Shown piece by piece: positions 8,925 through 18,119 of a DNA stretch of 64,000 nt. The DNA lies in the NCBI GenBank assembly GCA_900770165.1, contig CAAGJJ010000081.1, positions 1-64,000 of the forward strand. The letters are read 5' to 3'. Position 1 is the first letter of the stretch. Every line of letters begins with the position of its first letter. A program made the position numbers and the translations under genes. The stretch comes from Clostridia bacterium (GTDB lineage Bacteria > Bacillota > Clostridia > Oscillospirales > Acutalibacteraceae). Below the pieces are notes generated by a model, which was not told the DNA's origin, did no database searches, and was given only the letters and a program-made list of their open reading frames with translations.

Positions 8925-9052
8925 TTAAGTCAAAATTTTATATTTTTTGATATTTTTTTACATTATTTTACATAATATTACGGGAATTTGGGGTTTTATC
9001 AGATTAAAATATATGTAAATAGTACAAAAAATAAAAATAATACGTTTTGTTA

Positions 9053-9081
9053 ATGACACCGTTGTGTAAATGTGTTATAAT
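9053..9081 (+). promoter_or_regulatory. Promoter upstream of phoH
   Basis: ATGACA (9053-9058, 5/6 match to TTGACA), a 17-bp spacer, and a perfect TATAAT (9076-9081). It lies about 60 bp upstream of phoH and separates the phoH-recO operon from the sporulation pair. Confidence 0.75.
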
Positions 9082-9142
9082 ATAGGCGAATAAATAGTAT
9101 GTTTTTTACAGAAATATTTTGTGAGGAGTGGTAAGAGAAAGA

Positions 9143-10108
9143 ATGATCGAACAAATAATCAATATTGACAGAATGGAACATGCTTCAACTCTTTTTGGAA
9201 ATCTTGATTCTAATATTAAGATGATTGAAGATGAGTATATGGTAACTATAGTAGCACGTGATTCTGAGCTGAAAGTTACAGGAGACCCCGAACAAGTTTC
9301 TAATGCTGTCAGGGTTATTGAAGGTCTTTTATCACTAATTAATAAAGGAGAAGAACTAACAGAGCAAAATATTAGATATTGCATGACACTTGTGAACAAT
9401 AAAAGCGAAGATAAGATACAAACTTTATTAGGAGATTGTATATGTATAACAGCTAAAGGAAAACCAGTTAAGACAAAAACTTTAGGTCAAAAAAAGTATT
9501 GTACAAATATTTCTAAAAATACAGTTACTTTTGGAATAGGCCCTGCAGGAACAGGAAAGACATATTTAGCTGTTGCTATGGCAGTTACCGCATTTAGAGC
9601 ACACGAGGTAAATAGAATAATTCTTACAAGACCTGCGGTTGAAGCAGGAGAGAAACTTGGCTTTTTGCCAGGAGATTTGCAGCATAAAGTTGATCCGTAT
9701 TTAAGACCACTTTATGATTCGTTATTTGATATGTTAGGGATTGAAACATACAATAAGTACGTGGAAAGGGGGAATATAGAGGTAGCTCCTTTGGCATATA
9801 TGAGAGGTAGAACTCTCGATGATAGTTTTATTATATTAGATGAGGCTCAAAATACTACTCCGGAACAAATGAAAATGTTTCTTACAAGGTTAGGGTTTGG
9901 GTCTAAGATGGTTATTACAGGAGATATTACACAAATAGACTTACCTAAAGGACAGAGATCTGGACTAAAAGATGCAGTAAGAATTCTAAAAAATATAAAA
10001 GATATCTCTCAAGTCTATTTTAATGAACAAGACGTTATACGTCACAAATTGGTTCAGGACATCATAAAAGCTTACGAGAAAATTGAGGAAGGAAAAGGTA
10101 AAAAATGA
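9143..10108 (+). CDS. phoH: PhoH family P-loop ATPase
   Basis: Protein of 321 residues from ATG 9143. An in-frame GTG at 9128 overlaps the purine-rich GAGGAG site and is less likely. An N-terminal KH-like region is followed by the ATPase core with Walker A GPAGTGKT near residue 133 and Walker B FIILDEAQNTTPEQ. PhoH-like proteins are ATPases linked to RNA metabolism; next to ybeY, a role in rRNA or stress-related RNA handling is plausible. The stop overlaps the ybeY start as ATGA. The HD-domain gene yqfF, often between phoH and ybeY, is absent. Confidence 0.92.
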   Translation: MIEQIINIDRMEHASTLFGNLDSNIKMIEDEYMVTIVARDSELKVTGDPEQVSNAVRVIEGLLSLINKGEELTEQNIRYCMTLVNNKSEDKIQTLLGDCICITAKGKPVKTKTLGQKKYCTNISKNTVTFGIGPAGTGKTYLAVAMAVTAFRAHEVNRIILTRPAVEAGEKLGFLPGDLQHKVDPYLRPLYDSLFDMLGIETYNKYVERGNIEVAPLAYMRGRTLDDSFIILDEAQNTTPEQMKMFLTRLGFGSKMVITGDITQIDLPKGQRSGLKDAVRILKNIKDISQVYFNEQDVIRHKLVQDIIKAYEKIEEGKGKK

Positions 10109-10623
10109 TGGATAAAATTAGAGTTATTATTACAAACAAACAAAAGGATGTTAAAATTCCAACAGGGTTACGTATGTTGGTGAGAAGATGTTGTAATGCG
10201 GTTTTAAAATTAGAAGAATTTGAAGGACCGGCAGAAATTAGCGTTACATTTGTGAACAATCTTCAAATTCAAGAACTTAATAAACAATATAGAGATAAAG
10301 ACGTTCCAACTGATGTACTTTCATTCCCTATGGGAGAAGGTGGGTCTTACAATGTCGATCCAACAACAGGTGCTCAAATATTGGGCGATATAGTTATTTC
10401 TATGGAAAAAGCTGTTGAACAAGCAGAAAGATATGGCCATAGTATGCAGAGAGAAGTTGGATATTTAACTGCTCATTCTATGCTCCACCTTTTAGGATAT
10501 GATCATGAAGAGGGCGGATTTGGAAGAATAAAGATGAGAGAAAAAGAAGAAATAGTTATGAGACAACTAGGATTACCTGGCACAACAAGCTATTATTTAT
10601 TTGAGGATGATAACAAAAAATGA
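10105..10623 (+). CDS. ybeY: Endoribonuclease YbeY (rRNA maturation factor)
   Basis: Protein of 172 residues overlapping phoH by 4 bp. The zinc-binding motif HSMLHLLGYDH gives H124, H128 and H134, the three-histidine site of the family; the upstream DVPTDVLSFPMGE block is also typical. YbeY is a single-strand endoribonuclease that takes part in 16S rRNA 3'-end maturation and ribosome quality control. It overlaps the next gene, dgkA, by 4 bp, and co-occurs with era, which binds the same end of 16S rRNA. Confidence 0.95.
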   Translation: MMDKIRVIITNKQKDVKIPTGLRMLVRRCCNAVLKLEEFEGPAEISVTFVNNLQIQELNKQYRDKDVPTDVLSFPMGEGGSYNVDPTTGAQILGDIVISMEKAVEQAERYGHSMQREVGYLTAHSMLHLLGYDHEEGGFGRIKMREKEEIVMRQLGLPGTTSYYLFEDDNKK

Positions 10624-11120
10624 GCTTTTTAAGAAGTCTTAAATTTGCATTCAGGGGAATAATCCATTGTATAAAAAATGAAAGGAATATGCGCATACAT
10701 ACTGTTGCAACAATATATATTTTATTATTTGTTCCATTTTTTAATTTATCTTTAGAAAAATTGGCGATTCTTTTATTAACCATTTCGGCGGTTTTGGCTG
10801 CTGAAATGGTTAATACTGCAACTGAGGAACTTTCCGATTTATCTGCAGAAGACTATAATCCAATGGCGCGAATAGCGAAGGATGTTGCTGCAGGTGCAGT
10901 GCTAATTATTTCTATTTTTGCAGTTTTTATTGGTTTTCTATTGCTATGGGATTTAGAATCGTTTAAAATGATTTATAGATATTTTAAATTGCATAGTATT
11001 AGATTATTTTTATTGTTAATTTCATTTTTCATTGCTTATATTTACATACATTTTGGCCCTTCAGATATAAAAAATAGGATATGGAAAATTATTTTTCTAA
11101 GAAAACAAAAAAACAAGTGA
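10620..11120 (+). CDS. dgkA: Diacylglycerol/undecaprenol kinase with extra C-terminal membrane segment
   Basis: Protein of 166 residues, overlapping ybeY by 4 bp. The first 120 residues are a standard prokaryotic DgkA: IKNERNMRIH, three membrane helices, AAEMVNTATEELSDL with the catalytic Glu, and AKDVAAGAVLI. In Gram-positives this enzyme phosphorylates undecaprenol or diacylglycerol and so feeds lipid-carrier recycling. About 45 residues follow that most family members lack, including another hydrophobic helix (SIRLFLLLISFFIAYIYIHF) and a basic tail. The related cdd gene, often next in the cluster, is absent. Confidence 0.9.
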   Translation: MSFLRSLKFAFRGIIHCIKNERNMRIHTVATIYILLFVPFFNLSLEKLAILLLTISAVLAAEMVNTATEELSDLSAEDYNPMARIAKDVAAGAVLIISIFAVFIGFLLLWDLESFKMIYRYFKLHSIRLFLLLISFFIAYIYIHFGPSDIKNRIWKIIFLRKQKNK

Positions 11121-11136
11121 GTACTAAAGGAGAGTT

Positions 11137-12048
11137 ATGAATAATAAAACAGAGTTTATAGCAATCGTTGGAAAACCAAATGTTGGAAAGTCGTCACTTT
11201 TAAATAGAATACTGGGGCAAAAAGTTTCAATAGTATCTAAGAAACCTCAAACTACAAGAACTCGTATAATGGGAGTCTATACACAAGATGAGGTTCAACT
11301 GGTTTTTATAGATACTCCAGGTCTTCATAAACCACGTACCAATTTAGGTGAATATATGGTAAAATCTGTTAAAGATTCAATTAGTGGTGTTGATACTTGT
11401 TTATTGGTGGTTAATGCAGGTGAAAAAGTATTGCCTTCAGATCTTGAATTTATAGACAAGTTTAAATGTTCTAATATTCCTGCAGTTTTAGCGATTAATA
11501 AAATTGATTTAGTAACAGACAAAACATTTATAATTGAACAAATAAAAGAGTATTCAAAAATGTTTAGTTTTGAAGCAGTAGTTCCTTTATCTGCTAAAAC
11601 TGGGGATGGCATTAGTGAATTGCTCGATGAACTTAAAAAGCTTGCAGTTCCATCGGAGCACTTTTTTGATAAGGACGCTCTAACTGATCAGCCAGAAAGA
11701 ATAGTTGCTGCAGAGATAATAAGGGAAAAGATTTTAAGACTTACAGACAAAGAAATCCCACATGGGACAGCTGTAGTTGTAGAGAGAATGAAAGATAGAA
11801 AAAACAAATCTGAAATAACTGATATTGATGCAGTAATATATTGTGAAAAAAATAGCCATAAAGGAATAATAATTGGGAAAAATGGATCTATGTTGAAAAA
11901 GATTGGAACATATGCGCGCAAAGATATGGAATCTTTTTTTTCTTGCAAAATTAATCTTAATATATGGGTTAAAGTGAAAGAAGATTGGAGAAACAGAGAA
12001 TCAATATTAAGAAGCTTAGGGTATGACAATAAAAACTTTTCTGAATAG
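11137..12048 (+). CDS. era: GTPase Era
   Basis: Protein of 303 residues with GGAGAG upstream. GTPase motifs in order: G1 GKPNVGKSS near residue 12, the TTRTR switch, G3 DTPGLH, G4 NKID and G5 SAKTG. The C-terminal KH domain (GIIIGKNGSMLKKIG) binds the 3' end of 16S rRNA. Era assists 30S assembly and couples it to growth. Full length for the family; placed between dgkA and recO as usual. Confidence 0.97.
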   Translation: MNNKTEFIAIVGKPNVGKSSLLNRILGQKVSIVSKKPQTTRTRIMGVYTQDEVQLVFIDTPGLHKPRTNLGEYMVKSVKDSISGVDTCLLVVNAGEKVLPSDLEFIDKFKCSNIPAVLAINKIDLVTDKTFIIEQIKEYSKMFSFEAVVPLSAKTGDGISELLDELKKLAVPSEHFFDKDALTDQPERIVAAEIIREKILRLTDKEIPHGTAVVVERMKDRKNKSEITDIDAVIYCEKNSHKGIIIGKNGSMLKKIGTYARKDMESFFSCKINLNIWVKVKEDWRNRESILRSLGYDNKNFSE

Positions 12049-12152
12049 CAATTGGATAATATTTGTTATAAAATTTGGTTGTATGTTTAAGTTTAGAAAT
12101 CCCTTTAATGAGTATACTAAAATTTATAGTAGTATGCTGTTGGAGGGATATT

Positions 12153-12317
12153 ATGGATGAAGAAATAGCTTGGGCGAATTTTGTAAAAACTGGTAGTGTT
12201 TCAGATTATTTAATATATAGTCGGTTAAAAAATAAACATGAATTAGGTCCTCAGGAGGAAACTATAAATGAAACTGAGTACGGACGGTCTAATTTTAAAG
12301 GAAATGAGTATTTCTGA
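12153..12317 (+). CDS. YqzL-like small protein
   Basis: Protein of 54 residues with GGAGGG upstream of ATG 12153. The N-terminus MDEEIAWANFVKTGSVSDYLIYSRLK resembles the Bacillus YqzL family (W-x-x-F-x-x-TG-x-x-x-x-Y-L), and YqzL genes lie between era and recO, which supports the call. Its 3' end overlaps recO by 50 bp in another frame, so recO's Shine-Dalgarno lies inside this gene. The last 20 residues may have arisen from that overlap. Function unknown. Confidence 0.7.
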   Translation: MDEEIAWANFVKTGSVSDYLIYSRLKNKHELGPQEETINETEYGRSNFKGNEYF

Positions 12318-13017
12318 CAACGATAAATTAATAACAATTTTAACTCGAAAAGAAGGTGTCATTAGAGCATTTGTAAAAGGAGCTAAAAATTTAAAAAATA
12401 AAAATGCTGCGGCAACGCAGCTTTTATGTTATTCCCGCTTTACTATTTATAAAGGGCGGGATAAATACATAATAGATGAGTCACAGTTGGAGGAACTGTT
12501 TTTTGAATTAAGAGGAGATATAGAAAAGCTTTCCATTGCACAGTATTTTTGTGAGCTATGTATATCAGTTATACCAGAGGAAACGTATTCAGAAGATTTT
12601 TTAAGACTAATATTAAATGCACTCTTTTTTCTTTGTAAAGATAAATTGGACAAAGAGTTAGTAAAATCTGTAGTGGAAATGAGGTTAATGTCTTTGTCTG
12701 GTTATGCACCAAATTTAGTTTGTTGCAAAAACTGTGCGAAATATGAAGATAAGTATATGTATTTTGTTACAGAAACTGGAGATTTATATTGCTCGTCATG
12801 TTTTAAAGAAAATACTTATAAAGGGCTTAGGATAGATATGGGGGTTTTAACGGCATTACGGCATAGTATTTATTCTGAGTTTAAAAATATATTCTCTTTT
12901 AATTTACCTTGTGAGAGTAAAAAAAATTTATCGGTTGTTACAGAAGCGTATGTTTGTTCAAGACTTGAAAAGACTTTTAGATCCCTTGATTTTTACACAC
13001 AAATTAAAGCAGATTAA
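12268..13017 (+). CDS. recO: DNA repair protein RecO
   Basis: Protein of 249 residues with CAGGAGG upstream. The N-terminal OB fold begins LSTDGLILKEMSISDNDKLITILT. A four-cysteine zinc site (C153, C156, C175, C178 in CKNC...CSSC) follows the helical domain. RecO loads RecA at single-strand gaps with RecR and anneals complementary strands. Start overlaps the YqzL-like gene, suggesting coupled translation. Confidence 0.94.
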   Translation: MKLSTDGLILKEMSISDNDKLITILTRKEGVIRAFVKGAKNLKNKNAAATQLLCYSRFTIYKGRDKYIIDESQLEELFFELRGDIEKLSIAQYFCELCISVIPEETYSEDFLRLILNALFFLCKDKLDKELVKSVVEMRLMSLSGYAPNLVCCKNCAKYEDKYMYFVTETGDLYCSSCFKENTYKGLRIDMGVLTALRHSIYSEFKNIFSFNLPCESKKNLSVVTEAYVCSRLEKTFRSLDFYTQIKAD

Positions 13018-13039
13018 AAAAATTTAAGTGAGGTTTAAT

Positions 13040-15400
13040 GTGGATAGAAATTATAAAAGTTTAGAATTAGATAAAATATTAGAATTACTTGCCAAGGAAT
13101 CCTCATGTATTGATTCAAAAGAACAAATAAAAGATATTAGACCATCATTTGATATAAGTGAAGTAAATAAGATGCTAATACAAACTAGCGATGCTCATAT
13201 GTTAATTGGTAGGTTTGGAAGCACCTCTTTTACAGGATTATGCAATGTTAACAATTCTTTAAGGCGTGCTCAAGCCGGAGGAACTTTAACAATGGGTGAG
13301 CTTTTAAAAATATCTGGAATTTTAAGGATATTTCGTGCTGTGTCTACTTGGAGGAAGAAAAGTGAGTCTATAAAAACAGAGCTGGACATTTTTTTCGAAA
13401 ATATTAATGCAAATAAATATTTTGAAGATAAGATATTTAACTCAATATTATCGGAAGATGAGATGGCAGACAAAGCGTCAAAAGAGCTTGAAAATATAAG
13501 AAGAAAAATTAGATTAACTACTTTAAAGGTGCGTGAAAGCTTAGATAAAATAATACATTCATCGAAGTATCAGAAGTATCTTCAAGATCCTATAGTAACT
13601 ATTAGGTCAGATAGATTTGTTTTACCTGTGAAATCGGAATTTAAATCGGAAATTAAAGGTTTAGTACATGATATATCTTCCAGTGGAGCTACTGTATTTA
13701 TTGAGCCTATGTCTGTAGTTGAAATAAATAATGAGATTAGGGAGTTAAAGTCTAAAGAGACAGTAGAGATTGAGAAAATTTTAACTGAGTTATCGTATGA
13801 AGCTGGGATTTTTGCCGACAATATTATGTTAAGTTATACTAATAGTGTTAGTTTAGATATTATATTTTCAAAAGCACAGCTTGCTTATAAAATGAAAGCC
13901 AGCGTACCAATTATGAATGTAGATGGAATAGTTAGCTTAAAAAATGCAAGACATCCTTTAATAGATAGTAATAAAGTTGTACCTACTAATATTACACTTG
14001 GTATAGATTTCGATACTTTGGTTATAACAGGTCCAAACACAGGAGGTAAAACTGTTGCGCTTAAAACATTAGGTCTCCTTACTCTTATGGCATTATGTGG
14101 CCTAATGATACCTGCGAGTGATAACAGCAGACTTTGTGTATTTGGAAATGTTTTATCTGACATAGGGGATGAACAAAGCATAGAGCAGTCGTTGTCTACG
14201 TTTTCTGCACATATGACGAATATTATACAAATATTAAAGAGTTCGAATTGCAAAAGTCTTGTGTTATTAGATGAACTTGGTGCGGGAACTGATCCTATTG
14301 AAGGTGCAGCTTTAGCTATAGCTATATTAGAAAACTTAAAACATAAAGGGGCAAAAGTGGTTGCAACTACACATTATGCGGAAATAAAGGAGTTTGCAAT
14401 AAGAACACATAGAGTTGAAAATGGGTGCTGTGAATTTGACTTAAAGACATTGAAACCAACATATAAACTTTTAATAGGGGTGCCTGGAAGCTCAAATGCT
14501 TTTGCTATATCTTCAAGGTTAGGTCTTGACTGTAATATAGTAGAAAGAGCTAAAGATTTAGTTTCATCTGAAAATAAAAGGTTTGAAGAGGTAGTTAAGA
14601 CTCTTGAAAAAAACCGTATGGAATTGGACGAGAAGCGTAAAGAAGCTAATTTACTTAATATACAAGCTCAAAAGCGTAAGCAAGAAGCAGAAGATGCTAT
14701 GGACAGAGCGAAGTTAGATGCTAAGCGCTGTATAGATTCTGCTAAATTGGCCGCGGGAAATTTACTTGATAAAACAAGAAGACAAGCAGATGCCATATTG
14801 GAAGAGCTTGAAGAATTAAGAAAGAAGAAAGATAATATTGATATTCAATCACAACAGCGGCTTAAATCTCAAATTAAAAAATTAGAAGAGGCGGCTGATC
14901 CAGTTTCAAAAAATGTAAATGAAGGTTATAAATTGCCAAGAAAATTAAAAGCTGGGGATGAAGTGCTGATCTTCGATATAGATAAGAAAGCTACAGTTTT
15001 AGAAGTTGATAATTCAAATAAAAATGCGTTGGTTCAAGCAGGAATAATTAAAACAAGAGTACCAATGAACAATTTAAGACTTATTTCAGGAAAAAATAAA
15101 GTTAAAAGTACTTCTAGGAGTGTTACAAGAAATATTAAAAGTAATATAGATAGAGATGCTAGCACACAAATAGATCTTAGAGGAATGAATGCTATTGAAG
15201 CAGTAATGGAACTTGACAATTTTATAGATTCTTCGCTTCTGTTGGGAATTAATCATATAACAATTATTCATGGAAAAGGAACAGGTGTACTGAGAAAAGA
15301 GATTCAAGCACATCTAAAAAAACATCCTAGTATTAAGAGCTATAGGTTAGGTGTTTTTGGTGAGGGTGAATCTGGAGTAACAATAGCAGAGTTAAAGTAA
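13040..15400 (+). CDS. mutS2: Endonuclease MutS2
   Basis: Protein of 786 residues. GTG 13040 is preferred because GTGAGG lies at the right distance; an in-frame GTG at 13028 is part of that site. Order: core and lever helices, ABC-type ATPase (Walker A GPNTGGKT near residue 331, LLDELGAGTDPIEGAAL), a long coiled coil, and a C-terminal Smr nuclease domain (IDLRGMNAIEA, HGKGTGVLRKEI). MutS2 suppresses homologous recombination, and in Bacillus it rescues collided ribosomes through its ATPase and Smr domains. Confidence 0.95.
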   Translation: MDRNYKSLELDKILELLAKESSCIDSKEQIKDIRPSFDISEVNKMLIQTSDAHMLIGRFGSTSFTGLCNVNNSLRRAQAGGTLTMGELLKISGILRIFRAVSTWRKKSESIKTELDIFFENINANKYFEDKIFNSILSEDEMADKASKELENIRRKIRLTTLKVRESLDKIIHSSKYQKYLQDPIVTIRSDRFVLPVKSEFKSEIKGLVHDISSSGATVFIEPMSVVEINNEIRELKSKETVEIEKILTELSYEAGIFADNIMLSYTNSVSLDIIFSKAQLAYKMKASVPIMNVDGIVSLKNARHPLIDSNKVVPTNITLGIDFDTLVITGPNTGGKTVALKTLGLLTLMALCGLMIPASDNSRLCVFGNVLSDIGDEQSIEQSLSTFSAHMTNIIQILKSSNCKSLVLLDELGAGTDPIEGAALAIAILENLKHKGAKVVATTHYAEIKEFAIRTHRVENGCCEFDLKTLKPTYKLLIGVPGSSNAFAISSRLGLDCNIVERAKDLVSSENKRFEEVVKTLEKNRMELDEKRKEANLLNIQAQKRKQEAEDAMDRAKLDAKRCIDSAKLAAGNLLDKTRRQADAILEELEELRKKKDNIDIQSQQRLKSQIKKLEEAADPVSKNVNEGYKLPRKLKAGDEVLIFDIDKKATVLEVDNSNKNALVQAGIIKTRVPMNNLRLISGKNKVKSTSRSVTRNIKSNIDRDASTQIDLRGMNAIEAVMELDNFIDSSLLLGINHITIIHGKGTGVLRKEIQAHLKKHPSIKSYRLGVFGEGESGVTIAELK

Positions 15401-15470
15401 TATTTTTAATTTTACAGTAGTATAATCTCAAAGTAGAGTTTAAATGAGGTTTATGCTAGGAGGCAAAGTT

Positions 15471-16244
15471 ATGGTTGTTAATAATAAGCAAGTAGAGAAT
15501 ACTCAGACTTACAAAAGTTCAAAAGGAAAGCACCGCTTTTTAAAATTCGTTATAATAATGTTAGTTGTAGTCTTAACTGCTGGAGGAATACTATTTTTCT
15601 TGTTAGTACAGGATGACAATAAAGGAAAGTATTCAGCAGAGCCATCGGTAGACATATTTTCAAAACTAATTGTTGCATCACTTACTACAAAAGAGGTGAG
15701 TATAAGTGAAGAGGAAATTAATGGATTCTTAGCTTATGCACTTTCTAAATACGAAATTAATATGGATTCTAATATTATAATAGATGGTATATATACAGAT
15801 ATAAATCCAGAAACTAATTTTGCAAAATTATATATACCAATTACATATAATAAAGTTTCATTAGGTTTGACTGGAACTTTAGACATTCATTTGAATGAAA
15901 GTAGTTCTAAGATTGATATAAATCTATCTAATACAAAGGTAGGAAAACTTCCTATACCTTCAAAACTAGTTGCAAAATTTATTGCAGAAAGATTTCCGGA
16001 GAAAATCACTTACAATAATACTACTATTTCATTTGACTCAAATATTAATTTTTACTTTAAAGAAGATAATATAGCATTAGAAATTACTGAATGTGAAATA
16101 AAGAACAAAGCTCTTGCAGTAAGAACTAAAGGTGTGAATAATGTAGTTGATAAATTTATTAAGGATAAATTCGGAATATCTATATCTAACGATTCTGTTA
16201 TAAATTCTTGGATAGATGGTATAAGCAATTTGTTAGTAGGATGA
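15471..16244 (+). CDS. Membrane-anchored protein, possibly YpmS/DUF2140-like
   Basis: Protein of 257 residues from ATG 15471 with AGGAGG upstream (a longer frame from 15444 has no such site). A short basic N-terminus and one membrane helix (FVIIMLVVVLTAGGILFFLLV) precede an extracellular domain. VSISEEEINGFLAYAL and KVGKLPIPSKLVAKFI recall the YpmS/DUF2140 pattern, where a membrane-proximal VsLtneqlN segment is followed by a beta-rich lipid-binding-like fold. That match is weak. A strong terminator follows, so it ends the transcript from mutS2 or its own. Confidence 0.6.
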   Translation: MVVNNKQVENTQTYKSSKGKHRFLKFVIIMLVVVLTAGGILFFLLVQDDNKGKYSAEPSVDIFSKLIVASLTTKEVSISEEEINGFLAYALSKYEINMDSNIIIDGIYTDINPETNFAKLYIPITYNKVSLGLTGTLDIHLNESSSKIDINLSNTKVGKLPIPSKLVAKFIAERFPEKITYNNTTISFDSNINFYFKEDNIALEITECEIKNKALAVRTKGVNNVVDKFIKDKFGISISNDSVINSWIDGISNLLVG

Positions 16245-16260
16245 TAATATAAAACTTGTA

Positions 16261-16288
16261 AGTGCAGAAAATTTAAATTTTCTGCACT
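16261..16288 (+). terminator. Strong intrinsic terminator
   Basis: A perfect 28-bp palindrome made of agtgcagaaaattt (16261-16274) and its complement (16275-16288), followed by TTTTTTCTT. It lies just before the ylxM-ffh promoter. Confidence 0.85.
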
Positions 16289-16294
16289 TTTTTC

Positions 16295-16323
16295 TTGACA
16301 TGTGTAAATTTTTATAGTATAAT
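16295..16323 (+). promoter_or_regulatory. Consensus promoter for ylxM-ffh
   Basis: Perfect TTGACA (16295-16300), 17-bp spacer, perfect TATAAT (16318-16323). This is the best sigma-A match in the window and begins the signal recognition particle operon, immediately after the preceding terminator. Confidence 0.92.
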
Positions 16324-16330
16324 CATCATT

Positions 16331-16356
16331 GCTGTAAAGTTATTTGGCTTTACAGC
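16331..16356 (+). promoter_or_regulatory. 5'-UTR hairpin upstream of ylxM
   Basis: Nine-bp perfect stem (gctgtaaag/ctttacagc) with an 8-nt loop, starting about 8 nt after the -10 element, so it lies at or next to the predicted mRNA 5' end. It has no T-run and is not a terminator. A 5'-end stabilising hairpin or protein site is possible. Confidence 0.5.
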
Positions 16357-16377
16357 CTCTAAAAAGGGGTAATTATT

Positions 16378-16743
16378 ATGTCGAAAGATTTTGAAGTTAT
16401 ATATCTTCTAGATTTCTATGGAGATATACTTACAGAAAAGCAAAGAGAAGCTATTGAGTGTTATTATAATGCTGATCTTTCACTTTCAGAAATAGCTTCT
16501 AACCTTGGTATTACTAGGCAAGGGGTTAGAGATGCTGTTAAAAGATCTGAGACTCTTCTTTATGATATGGAGGAAAAACTTGGGCTGGTTAAAAAGTCTT
16601 TAGTTGAAAAAGAGAAACTCGACAAGATTTTAAATCTAACAAAAAAAATTAACGATGTTAATGTTAGATATGCAAGATCTAAAGAGATACATGAAGCAAC
16701 TATTGAGATAGAAAATACAATTCAAGATTTATATAATATGTAA
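16378..16743 (+). CDS. ylxM: YlxM family helix-turn-helix protein (SRP operon)
   Basis: Protein of 121 residues with AAGGGG upstream. A sigma-70 region 4-like helix-turn-helix (LTEKQREAIECYYNADLSLSEIASNLGITRQGVRDAVKR) spans about residues 17-53, followed by a helical tail. YlxM is encoded with ffh in Gram-positives, and in streptococci it binds SRP components and modulates Ffh/FtsY GTPase activity. Strong operon promoter upstream; 20 bp separate its stop from the ffh start. Confidence 0.93.
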   Translation: MSKDFEVIYLLDFYGDILTEKQREAIECYYNADLSLSEIASNLGITRQGVRDAVKRSETLLYDMEEKLGLVKKSLVEKEKLDKILNLTKKINDVNVRYARSKEIHEATIEIENTIQDLYNM

Positions 16744-16763
16744 GTCACGGAAGGGTGATATTA

Positions 16764-18119
16764 TTGGCTTTTGAAAATTTATCTGATAAACTGACATCGG
16801 CATTTAAAAAGTTAAAGTCGAAAGGCAAGCTATCAGAATCAGATGTAAAAGAAGCAATGAGAGAAGTTAGACTTGCTTTGCTTGAAGCCGATGTAAACTA
16901 TAAAGTTGCAAAAGATTTTACTAAAAAAGTATCTGAAAGAGCTATTGGAAAAGAGGTAATGGAAAGCTTAACTCCAGCTCAGATGGTAATAAAAATAGTA
17001 AACGAAGAACTTACAGAGCTTATGGGAGGCGCGTACGATAAAATTGCATTTTCAAGTAAGCCGCCAACAGTAATTATGCTTTGTGGATTGCAGGGCTCTG
17101 GTAAGACTACTCACGCTGGTAAGCTTGCACTGATGTTAAAAAATAAAGGTCATAGACCTTTGCTTGTTGCCTGTGACATTTATCGCCCTGCGGCTATCGA
17201 TCAACTTAAGGTTGTTGGCTCTAAAGCAGGTGTTCCAGTGTTTGAGATGGGTAAAACTGATCCTGTTAAGATTTCTAAATCGGCAATAGCTCATGCAAAA
17301 GATTATGGTAATGATATAGTTATATTAGATACTGCAGGTAGGCTACATGTAGATGAAGATTTAATGGGTGAGCTTAAGAACATAAAAGGAAAAATTGAAC
17401 CTCACGAAATTATACTTGTAGTAGATGCAATGACAGGTCAAGATGCAGTAAATGTTGCAAAAACTTTTAACGACATTTTAGATATAACAGGTGTTATTCT
17501 AACAAAGCTTGATGGAGATACTAGAGGCGGTGCTGCGTTATCTGTAAGAGCTGTTACAGGAAAGTCTATAAAGTTTGTTGGTACAGGGGAAAAATTGGAA
17601 GATATAGAAGCTTTTCATCCAGATAGAATGGCATCTAGGATTCTTGGAATGGGAGATATGTTATCTCTTATAGAAGATGCACAAAACAGAATTGATGCTA
17701 AGAAAGCCGAAAAAATGGCTGAAAAGTTAACTAAAAATAAAATGGATCTTAATGATTTATTAGATCAGATAAATCAGGTTAGAAAGATGGGCCCATTAAA
17801 ATCTTTACTTGGTAAATTGCCAGGGGTTGATAAACAAATACAAAATATTGATATAGATGAACGTCAAATCGATAGAATGTGTGCAATAATACTATCTATG
17901 ACAAAGGAAGAAAGAGAAAAACCTAGCATTATAAGTCTTTCGAGAAAAAAGAGAATTGCAAATGGTAGTGGTATGCAGGTTGAAGATGTTAATAAATTAT
18001 TGAAAAGATTTGAGCAAACTCAAAAGATGATGAAAAAAATGAAAGGCAAAGGGAAAAAGCGAGTTCCAAAGACATTTTTACCTGGCCTTGGAGGAACACC
18101 AGGAGGGTTCCCATTTTAA
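16764..18119 (+). CDS. ffh: Signal recognition particle protein Ffh
   Basis: Protein of 451 residues. TTG 16764 is chosen since the product then begins MAFENLSDKL, the family consensus, with GGAAGGGTGA upstream; a GTG at 16755 overlaps that site. The N domain is followed by the G domain (GLQGSGKTT at about 108-116, DTAGR, TKLDGD, GTGEKLEDIEAF) and a methionine-rich M domain that binds signal peptides and 4.5S RNA. It delivers nascent membrane and secreted proteins to SecYEG with FtsY. Confidence 0.97.
   Translation: MAFENLSDKLTSAFKKLKSKGKLSESDVKEAMREVRLALLEADVNYKVAKDFTKKVSERAIGKEVMESLTPAQMVIKIVNEELTELMGGAYDKIAFSSKPPTVIMLCGLQGSGKTTHAGKLALMLKNKGHRPLLVACDIYRPAAIDQLKVVGSKAGVPVFEMGKTDPVKISKSAIAHAKDYGNDIVILDTAGRLHVDEDLMGELKNIKGKIEPHEIILVVDAMTGQDAVNVAKTFNDILDITGVILTKLDGDTRGGAALSVRAVTGKSIKFVGTGEKLEDIEAFHPDRMASRILGMGDMLSLIEDAQNRIDAKKAEKMAEKLTKNKMDLNDLLDQINQVRKMGPLKSLLGKLPGVDKQIQNIDIDERQIDRMCAIILSMTKEEREKPSIISLSRKKRIANGSGMQVEDVNKLLKRFEQTQKMMKKMKGKGKKRVPKTFLPGLGGTPGGFPF

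Noticed and set aside
12075..12152. Upstream extension of the YqzL-like gene
   Set aside because: The longer frame (start 12075) has no ribosome site, while GGAGGG precedes ATG 12153 and the product then resembles YqzL.
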